From: an uncultured Lentisphaeria bacterium
Lineage (GTDB): Bacteria > Verrucomicrobiota > Lentisphaeria > JABSQK01 > CAJWLW01
DNA: 22,396 nucleotides
Direction of reading: 5' to 3'
Assembly: GCA_913042885.1 (NCBI GenBank)
Contig: CAJWLW010000046.1
Span: 1-22,396 of the forward strand
The position numbers and the translations under genes were made by a program. The notes below the pieces were generated by a model. The model saw only the letters and a program-made list of their open reading frames with translations. It was not told where the DNA came from and did no database searches. How positions within the stretch are numbered: the stretch's first letter is position 1; each line of letters begins with the position of its first letter. This document shows positions 7,930-13,301 of the stretch, piece by piece.

Positions 7930-8541
7930 TCATGTAGCCAGGGCACCCGCGTCGGTCAGCAGCGACATTAATGCTTCGACGCATTCGTTAATGCTTTTTG
8001 TTGCGGTATTTAACGTCAATGCGGGCGCCACGGGCGCCTCGTACGGCGCCGAAATGCCGGTGAATTCCGGGATGATACCTTGGCGGGCCTTACGGTACAG
8101 CCCCTTTGGATCCCGCGCCTCGCACACTTCGAGAGGAGCGTCCAGGTAGACCTCGTAGAAACGGTCGTCGCCGATCACTTTGCAGGCGTTCATGCGGTCT
8201 ACCGAACTGGGCGAAATGAATGCCGCAACCACCAGCAGTCCGGCGTCGTTGAACAGACGTGCCGCTTCCGCGATCCGACGGATGTTCTCAGTGCGATCTT
8301 CGGCAGAAAAGCCGAGGTCGGCGTTGATGCCCGTGCGAACATTGTCGCCGTCGAGCCAGTAGACCAGGTGCCCGTCATCGAACAACCGGCGTTCGAGCTC
8401 GCCGGCAATCGTCGATTTTCCGGAGGCCGAAAGCCCGGTGAACCAGACCGTCACGCCACGCTGCCCGAGGCGCTGCTCGCGTTCCCGGATCTGAATTTTG
8501 CTGGCATGGCCTGTGATATTCTGTGTCTTGTTCATCCGCAT
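7930..8541 (-). CDS. cysC: Adenylyl-sulfate kinase (APS kinase) CysC
   Basis: Phosphorylates adenosine 5'-phosphosulfate to PAPS, the donor for sulfation and for sulfate reduction. The 203-residue protein matches stand-alone CysC in length. It has P-loop GLSASGKST at 36-44, LDGDNVRTG around 63-71, FSAEDRTENIRR at 78-89, CEARDPKGLYRKAR and a late FTGISAPYE segment. The usual ISP(Y/F)R/K stretch reads ISPSSVDR here, a mild deviation. ATG 8541 overlaps the dinG stop by one base (TGATG); Met3 at 8535 is an alternative start. No ATP sulfurylase (cysN/cysD/sat) or PAPS reductase gene is in the window, so PAPS may be made mainly for sulfotransferases, with the sulfurylase elsewhere. Identity is secure; pathway context is inferred. 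Confidence 0.93.
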   Translation of the reverse strand: MRMNKTQNITGHASKIQIREREQRLGQRGVTVWFTGLSASGKSTIAGELERRLFDDGHLVYWLDGDNVRTGINADLGFSAEDRTENIRRIAEAARLFNDAGLLVVAAFISPSSVDRMNACKVIGDDRFYEVYLDAPLEVCEARDPKGLYRKARQGIIPEFTGISAPYEAPVAPALTLNTATKSINECVEALMSLLTDAGALAT

Positions 8542-10571
8542 CAGAAGATATGGCGCCGGCAGTCGGGGATGGATTCGAGGAATATACTGCCGTAATTGGT
8601 CCTTACGATTCGCGAATCCAGCACCACGACGATGCCGCTGTCTTCGCGGCTGCGGATGAGCCGGCCGACACCCTGGCGGAATTTCAGCACTGCTTCGGGC
8701 AGAAAATAGTCGCGGAAGGCATTGCCGCCGTCCATCTCAATATGCGCCTTGCGCGCGGCGGTCAACGGATGAGTCGGCACCTGAAAGGGCAACTTGACGA
8801 TGATAACGTTGCTGAGCGCCTCGCCCGGCACGTCTACACCCATCCAAAAACTGTCGGTGCCGAAGATCACGGAATTGATATCGTCTCGAAACTGTTCGAG
8901 CATCTGGGTGCGCTGCAGGTCGCGCCCCTGCACCAGCAGACGGATGCGGCTGGCGGCAAAAAAGCTCTCGAGCGATTCCGCAATCGTATTCATCATGCTG
9001 TAGCTGGTGAACAGAACGAACGCCTTGCCTTCGGTCTGTCGGATGAAATGTTGAATCTGCTCGCTCGCGGCGGGGATGTAATTCTCGGTGTCCTTCGGGT
9101 CCGGCATACTGTTGAACGGCACGTACAAATCGAGCTGTTCCTTGAAGTCAAACGGCGAATCCAGTACCAGTTGCCGCGAACTCTCGCCACCGACATACTG
9201 CAGGAAATAATCCAGTCGATGTTTCACTGCCAGGGTAGCGCTCGTCATCACCACTGCAAAGTTGCGATTGAACATGATCTCGCGCAACGTCTCGCTGATA
9301 TCAATCGGCACGCAGTTAAAGGCCAAGTGTTGTTTCTGATGTCCGAGCAGCTCGATCCAGTAGACACACTGCTGGCGTTCCATGTTGAGGAATGCCGATA
9401 TGCGGTCGTACGTGTCACGCAGCCGCGTGCGCAGCGCCTGCAACTCCAGCACGAGGTTCGCGTCGATGCTTTCGTCATCGATGATTTCCTTCAGGCACTG
9501 TGCCAGGTTCTCCCAAGGCCGCTGCAATTGGTTCGGGATGTGACCCGGTGTGTCATAGGTCACCGGATGCTCCGAGTGCTGGCCGACCCAGTCAACAATC
9601 AACGCGAAGAACCGGTCGGCCGCGGTCCGCGCCTCAACCGTTGCCGCTTGTGCCTCGGCGGCCTCCAGGCCGGACAGCATGCCACGACCGGAATGCGGAT
9701 TGTACAGGCGGTTGAGCAATGCCGTGACTGCATATGTCGAGACGTGAATGCCCAGGTGCGACGACGCCACGTCTCGAAACGTGTGTGCTTCGTCGATAAT
9801 CACGGCGACATAGTCGGGCAGAATGCTTTGCTCGCCGTTACTTTCCTCGCGCATCATCAGGTCAATGGAAAACAGCGCGTGATTCGTGACAATGATATTC
9901 GCACGAAAGAGTTTACGTCGCGCCCTCAGGAAGTGGCAGGTCTGGGTGTCGCCATCGGCTTCATGCGGGCAGATGCCCGGTTCGCTGCACACCGCCGACC
10001 AGGTCTGGCGCCCCGGGTTGAATGACAGATCCGAGCGTGACCCTTCCTTTGTGTCATTGTACCACTTGCGGATACGCTCGACCTCCGGCAGCAGGTCCAT
10101 CGACGGCAGATATTCCTGGTGTCGATCACAAGTCTTCATCAGCCGGTGGCCGCAGATGTAATTCTCACGCCCCTTCGCCAGCGCCGCGGAGAACGGCCGC
10201 TCGATCAGATTCTGCAGCACCGGGATATCGCGCTGCATCAATTGCTCCTGCAGCGCGATCGTTTGGGTCGAGATGACCACTGCCTTGCCGGTCGCCGTGG
10301 CCAGGTAGATCGCCGGGACCAGGTAAGCAAAGCTTTTGCCGACACCCGTCGGAGCCTCCACGCAGAGATGATCTCCGGCGTCCATGCAGTCGGCGATCGC
10401 CAGCGCCATTGCCTTCTGCTGTGGCCGCTCCTCATAGGGCCGCCCACCAACCGCCGCGGATTGCTGCAGCGGCGTGTCGTCACCGAAAAAGGCGGCCACA
10501 CGATCGGTCAACTGGGCGTCGGGTTCGCTGCCGGCCTCATCCACATCGTCATCAACGGGAATCTTGATCAT
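8541..10571 (-). CDS. dinG: DinG/XPD-type ATP-dependent DNA helicase with Fe-S cluster motif
   Basis: Superfamily 2 helicase of the DinG/XPD (Rad3-like) group, which unwinds DNA 5' to 3' and resolves R-loops or other structures during repair and replication. It shows Walker A APTGVGKS and a DEAH box in VIIDEAHTF. Between them are four cysteines spaced as in DinG Fe-S domains: one in ENYICGHR, then CSEPGIC, then TC before HFLRARR. Motif VI near the C-terminus reads QGVGRLIRS. There is no N-terminal exonuclease domain. I take ATG 10571 (676 residues); ATG 10583 and GTG 10613 (690 residues) are in frame, and none has a clear ribosome binding site. A TATGAT box at 10628-10623 would place transcription near 10616, favouring the inner ATGs. 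It is coupled to cysC downstream by TGATG. Confidence 0.92.
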   Translation of the reverse strand: MIKIPVDDDVDEAGSEPDAQLTDRVAAFFGDDTPLQQSAAVGGRPYEERPQQKAMALAIADCMDAGDHLCVEAPTGVGKSFAYLVPAIYLATATGKAVVISTQTIALQEQLMQRDIPVLQNLIERPFSAALAKGRENYICGHRLMKTCDRHQEYLPSMDLLPEVERIRKWYNDTKEGSRSDLSFNPGRQTWSAVCSEPGICPHEADGDTQTCHFLRARRKLFRANIIVTNHALFSIDLMMREESNGEQSILPDYVAVIIDEAHTFRDVASSHLGIHVSTYAVTALLNRLYNPHSGRGMLSGLEAAEAQAATVEARTAADRFFALIVDWVGQHSEHPVTYDTPGHIPNQLQRPWENLAQCLKEIIDDESIDANLVLELQALRTRLRDTYDRISAFLNMERQQCVYWIELLGHQKQHLAFNCVPIDISETLREIMFNRNFAVVMTSATLAVKHRLDYFLQYVGGESSRQLVLDSPFDFKEQLDLYVPFNSMPDPKDTENYIPAASEQIQHFIRQTEGKAFVLFTSYSMMNTIAESLESFFAASRIRLLVQGRDLQRTQMLEQFRDDINSVIFGTDSFWMGVDVPGEALSNVIIVKLPFQVPTHPLTAARKAHIEMDGGNAFRDYFLPEAVLKFRQGVGRLIRSREDSGIVVVLDSRIVRTNYGSIFLESIPDCRRHIF

Positions 10572-10659
10572 GCTGATAAGCATACGATGCCGGAAGCAAC
10601 CTGCAAACAGCACCGGCGAATTATCATAATGTCTTCAAAACAAGCAGATTTTAGGGGCC

Positions 10660-10690
10660 TCGGTCACTTGGTCAGGCGTGATGTGACCGA
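10660..10690. repeat. Perfect 8-bp inverted repeat with 15-base loop upstream of dinG
   Basis: TCGGTCAC at 10660-10667 pairs with GTGACCGA at 10683-10690. On the minus strand it precedes the dinG start by about 90 bases and is followed by GGCCCCTAAAATC, without a T-run, so it is a poor intrinsic terminator. It could be the 3' hairpin of a minus-strand RNA or a protein-binding site. Confidence 0.55.
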
Positions 10691-10823
10691 CACCGAACAG
10701 TTGGTCAGTTCCCAGCGGCTTTTACTGCGAGCAGGCACAACTGCCATGGTGGGAACACGCAGACCGTGTCATTTTCTCTGTCCACATGGTTCTACCCATC
10801 CTGGTAAGACCTGCATTGAAGTT

Positions 10824-10850
10824 AGCGTGCCGCTCGCCAAGCAGCACGCT
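10824..10850 (-). repeat. 10-bp stem-loop within the candidate RNA
   Basis: On the minus strand AGCGTGCTGC (10850-10841) pairs with GCGGCACGCT (10833-10824) around the loop TTGGCGA, with a single U-G wobble. It is the most stable-looking local hairpin in this spacer. Confidence 0.5.
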
Positions 10851-10909
10851 ACTGCGAGGGCACCACGCAATCCAGGCCCGGCTGCTCCAGCAAAGTGCAA
10901 CGGCCGGGG

Positions 10910-11935
10910 CTACTCGGAAATCTCGTCGAGGAGCCGGGGGATGATGTTCTCCGGGGTGACGCCTTCGGCGTCGGCATGGAAATTGGTGATGATGCGGTGT
11001 CGCAGGACCGGCAACGCCAAAGCCCGGATGTCTTCGATGGCGACGTTGTATCGGCCGTTGAGCAGGGCACGGGCCTTGCCGGCCAACACCAGGGCCTGGG
11101 AGGCGCGACTGCCGGCACCCCACTTGACCATCTCCGTCACGTGCCCGGGGGCGTCGTCACCGGGCCGCGTAGCGGTCACCAGCCGGACAGCGTAAGACAC
11201 AACGTTCGAAGACACCGGCACCTCGCGCACCATCTCCTGAATCTCGATGATCTCTTCGCCGTTGAACATCTTCTCGAGCTGCGGCTCCTGCGGGTTGGTC
11301 GTGCGTACGACCATTTCCTCTTCATCCGCCCTGCTCAGGTACGACAGAACGACGTTGAAGATGAAGCGGTCCATCTGCGCCTCGGGCAACGGGTACGTAC
11401 CTTCCAGCTCGATCGGATTCTGCGTCGCCAGTACGAAGAACGGCGAGTCAAGCTTGTGCGTGTGCCCGGCGGCGGTGACCTGGCGCTCTTCCATAGCCTC
11501 GAGCAAGGCGGCCTGAGTCTTCGGTGGTGTGCGGTTGATCTCGTCTGCCAGGACGATATTGGCGAAGATCGGGCCCTTGACGAAGTTGAACGAACGCTTG
11601 CCTGTCGCTTTGTCCTCCTCGACGACTTCGGTGCCGTAGATGTCGGCCGGCATAAGGTCGGGGGTGAATTGGACGCGCTTGAACGTCAGCGAAAAAATGC
11701 GGGCAATGCTCTTGACCAGCAGCGTCTTGCCGAGACCGGGGACACCGGTCATCAGGCAATGGCCGCGTGTCAGCATGGCAATAATGATTTCGTCGATAAT
11801 TTCGTGCTGCCCGACGATGGCTTTCTCCAGCTCGTTTTTGATGCGATCGCGAGCTTCCTTGATACGCGCGACAATGGCGGCGCCGTCGGCCGCCGTAGCC
11901 ACAGCGCCTTCAGGTAGTGTTGTGCCTGATGACAT
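10910..11935 (-). CDS. MoxR family AAA+ ATPase
   Basis: A 341-residue MoxR-type AAA+ ATPase, a chaperone-like group usually thought to act on von Willebrand factor A partners or membrane complexes. It shows Walker A GVPGLGKT at 64-71, Walker B VLADEINR at 128-135 with the usual TPPKTQAALLEAMEERQV following, sensor-1 ATQNP at 170-174, and EGTYPLPEAQMDRF at 178-191. ATG 11935 has AAGGA at 11948-11944, eight bases upstream. It lies 26 bases after the DUF4159 gene stop, so the two form an operon. In many Planctomycetes-like and Bacteroidetes operons, MoxR is followed by DUF58 and VWA (Bat) genes. Here it is the last gene before the 296-base spacer and dinG, which is unusual. Confidence 0.93.
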   Translation of the reverse strand: MSSGTTLPEGAVATAADGAAIVARIKEARDRIKNELEKAIVGQHEIIDEIIIAMLTRGHCLMTGVPGLGKTLLVKSIARIFSLTFKRVQFTPDLMPADIYGTEVVEEDKATGKRSFNFVKGPIFANIVLADEINRTPPKTQAALLEAMEERQVTAAGHTHKLDSPFFVLATQNPIELEGTYPLPEAQMDRFIFNVVLSYLSRADEEEMVVRTTNPQEPQLEKMFNGEEIIEIQEMVREVPVSSNVVSYAVRLVTATRPGDDAPGHVTEMVKWGAGSRASQALVLAGKARALLNGRYNVAIEDIRALALPVLRHRIITNFHADAEGVTPENIIPRLLDEISE

Positions 11936-11961
11936 AAGTGTTTTCCTTGCCAGTTTTTGTG

Positions 11962-13023
11962 TTAGTGTGTCAGTGCATAGGCGACAAAATTAATTCCCAG
12001 CCGCGTGTAAAAGACATGCGCGTACTCGCTGATCTGCAACCCGGGGTAGTAGCGGAAAACGCGCCAGTTGGAACTGGCCTCCTCGACCCAGGCCGGCAGT
12101 GTATCGCCTTGGCAGAACACCCAGTCCTGGCGTCCATCCTCCCGGGTGACCGGGTACTTCGGACCAGTGACGATGGCGGTAGGCAGAATACTGTTGAGGT
12201 CCGGCGGCGCTTCGCGAATGCGGAACCGAATAGTCGACGACCAGTTGCCAACCGCATTCTTGCCCCAACCCATCGAGACAACGGGTGTTGCGATCACCGC
12301 AATCCGGTCCTTGACGATCATCGCGACAGTCGAGTACGAACCTTCCGGCCATTTCTCGTTGACGACGAATTGACGCACCGTATCGGGCAGTCCCGATGCA
12401 TCGGGCAGTCCCTCATAGAATGAGCGGAAGATCGGATGCTTGCGGTTAAGCGGTTCGAATTCCTTTTCCGGGAACACTTCTTTGAACGCCTCTTTCAACT
12501 CCGGTGACGCGTCCCAGTCAGCGAAACTGTGGTGTTGCCCGGCGGAGGCACTGCCGCGCAGAAATTCGGCGTTGATGCCGGCGTCGATATACAGGAACCC
12601 TCCGCGCTCGAGATACTTACGCAGATTGTCGGCTTCCGCGGGCGAGAACAACCAGTCGTGTCGATCCGCAGCATTGACATAAATCAGCGGAAAGTTAAAA
12701 ATCTGCGGGTCTTCGAACGAGGAAATGATCGTCGGTTGTGTTTCGATCTTGACAGTCGTGCGTTCATTGAGCGACTGCAACAGCGTCGTGACGGCGTAGG
12801 GATAGGCCCGACGCAGGGGTTGGCCTTGAATCAGCTGGGCAATCTTGACGTCTTTCGGCCCGTACTTGCGGATCGGTATCGTGGTGACCTCGGTCGACTC
12901 GTCGGCAGCCGGCGGCAATGCCGGATCGGCAGCAGCGTTGTTCTCCGGGGTCTGGGCAGGCGCCGTCAGCAGGCTCAGCGCCAGGGTCAGACAAGCGATT
13001 TGCAATGTTCGGTGTGGGCACAT
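11962..13023 (-). CDS. Secreted DUF4159 domain protein
   Basis: A 353-residue protein with an N-terminal signal peptide (hydrophobic core about 8-20, likely cleavage after the APA near residue 23). After a low-complexity Ala/Pro/Glu linker, the DUF4159 domain runs from about residue 65 to the end. Telling segments are QPLRRAYPYAVTTLLQSL, FPLIYVNA, FSPAEADNLRKYLERGGFLY, and KHPIFRSFYEGLP. DUF4159 has a glutamine-amidotransferase-like fold of unknown function and commonly travels with MoxR, VWA and TPR genes in PVC and related bacteria, as it does here. A short internal duplication, GLPDAS then GLPDTV, is encoded by a direct repeat near 12382-12412. The ATG at 13023 has no strong ribosome binding site. 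The gene is divergent from the TPR-ExbB cluster, and with moxR it probably serves the same envelope machinery. Confidence 0.85.
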   Translation of the reverse strand: MCPHRTLQIACLTLALSLLTAPAQTPENNAAADPALPPAADESTEVTTIPIRKYGPKDVKIAQLIQGQPLRRAYPYAVTTLLQSLNERTTVKIETQPTIISSFEDPQIFNFPLIYVNAADRHDWLFSPAEADNLRKYLERGGFLYIDAGINAEFLRGSASAGQHHSFADWDASPELKEAFKEVFPEKEFEPLNRKHPIFRSFYEGLPDASGLPDTVRQFVVNEKWPEGSYSTVAMIVKDRIAVIATPVVSMGWGKNAVGNWSSTIRFRIREAPPDLNSILPTAIVTGPKYPVTREDGRQDWVFCQGDTLPAWVEEASSNWRVFRYYPGLQISEYAHVFYTRLGINFVAYALTH

Positions 13024-13045
13024 GTGAAAAAGACAACCGTCCCAG

Positions 13046-13075
13046 TTGCATGGTTCCTTTGTAAATAGTTACAAT
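13046..13075 (+). promoter_or_regulatory. Candidate distal promoter of the TPR-ExbB operon
   Basis: TTGCAT at 13046-13051 and TACAAT at 13070-13075 are 18 bases apart, in an AT-rich patch of the 278-base divergent intergenic region (13024-13301). Its -10 overlaps a perfect inverted repeat. No gene is seen in this spacer. Confidence 0.35.
13059..13074. repeat. Perfect inverted repeat, possible operator
   Basis: TTGTAA-ATAG-TTACAA is a 6-bp perfect inverted repeat with a 4-base spacer. It lies over the -10 of the candidate promoter above, between the divergent DUF4159-moxR and TPR-ExbB operons, where one dimeric regulator could control both directions. Confidence 0.4.
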
Positions 13076-13186
13076 ATACTGTTTAGTACGGGTTTGGTCT
13101 ACTTACGGAGTGCCGGGCCAAAAACCCTGCGATCGTCTTTCGGCGCTGGCGCAGAAATTGCCGTTCCGGCACGACTACTGCGACAG

Positions 13187-13214
13187 TTGACAATCGGAGC
13201 GCTGGTAATATCTT
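13187..13214 (+). promoter_or_regulatory. Candidate proximal promoter of the TPR-ExbB operon
   Basis: A consensus TTGACA at 13187-13192 is followed after 16 bases by TATCTT at 13209-13214. Transcription would begin near 13221 and leave an 80-base leader before the ATG at 13302. The -10 matches the consensus only partly. Confidence 0.35.
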
Positions 13215-13301
13215 TCTAAATTGACTCATTCCTGGAACCTCGAGCCGCGTCCGAACATCCAAAACTGTAAACGATGCCAGCTGTGAACCGGGAGACCGCC
13301 T

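Larger units (their letters stand above)
10660..10850 (-). ncRNA. Candidate structured non-coding RNA or UTR element (unassigned family)
   Basis: Read on the minus strand, the region can fold into nested elements. First comes a 10-bp hairpin at 10850-10824 with a 7-base loop. Next GCAGG (10814-10810) can close on CCTGC (10735-10731), enclosing CCATGTGG (10789-10782) paired to CCAC-c-ATGG (10752-10744, one bulged C). Inside that is GACACG (10770-10765) paired to CGTGTT (10759-10754). A final 8-bp hairpin covers 10690-10660. Two positions form G-U wobbles only on the minus strand (10832 with 10843; 10754 with 10770) and would be C-A or A-C mismatches on the plus strand, which suggests the strand. 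I recognise no known RNA family, and GC-rich DNA produces chance stems, so confidence is low. Confidence 0.3.
10614..10909. other. Gene-free spacer between moxR and dinG, rich in inverted repeats
   Basis: No convincing coding frame is seen on either strand in these 296 bases. A -10-like TATGAT lies at 10628-10623 on the minus strand just before dinG, with a poor -35. The stretch holds at least four inverted repeats, listed separately, and I find no tRNA, SRP, tmRNA or RNase P signature in it. It lies downstream of moxR and upstream of dinG, both on the minus strand, so it may be a 3' UTR, a 5' leader or an independent RNA. Confidence 0.6.

Noticed and set aside
8523..10025. A 500-codon plus-strand frame antisense to dinG
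   Set aside because: The dinG frame has all helicase and Fe-S motifs. The antisense translation is His/Arg/Asp-rich with no domain, typical of a shadow in GC-rich DNA.
10660..10690. Intrinsic terminator for moxR
   Set aside because: The hairpin is sound, but it is followed by GGCCCCTAAAATC with no T-run on the minus strand.
10614..10909. SRP RNA, 6S RNA, tmRNA, RNase P RNA or a tRNA in the moxR-dinG spacer
   Set aside because: I looked for the GGAAG/AGCAGC SRP loop, a tmRNA CCA-type end, the RNase P GAGGAAAGTCC segment and a tRNA T-loop on both strands and found none, so no known family is named.
10119..11917. Plus-strand frames of 358 and 340 codons antisense to dinG and moxR
   Set aside because: No domains, and they run across the spacer and two well-supported genes on the other strand.
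12382..12412. Direct repeat ATCGGGCAGTCCC, two copies, as a mobile or CRISPR-like repeat
   Set aside because: Only two copies, in frame within the DUF4159 gene, encoding a GLPD duplication; best seen as a small coding duplication.
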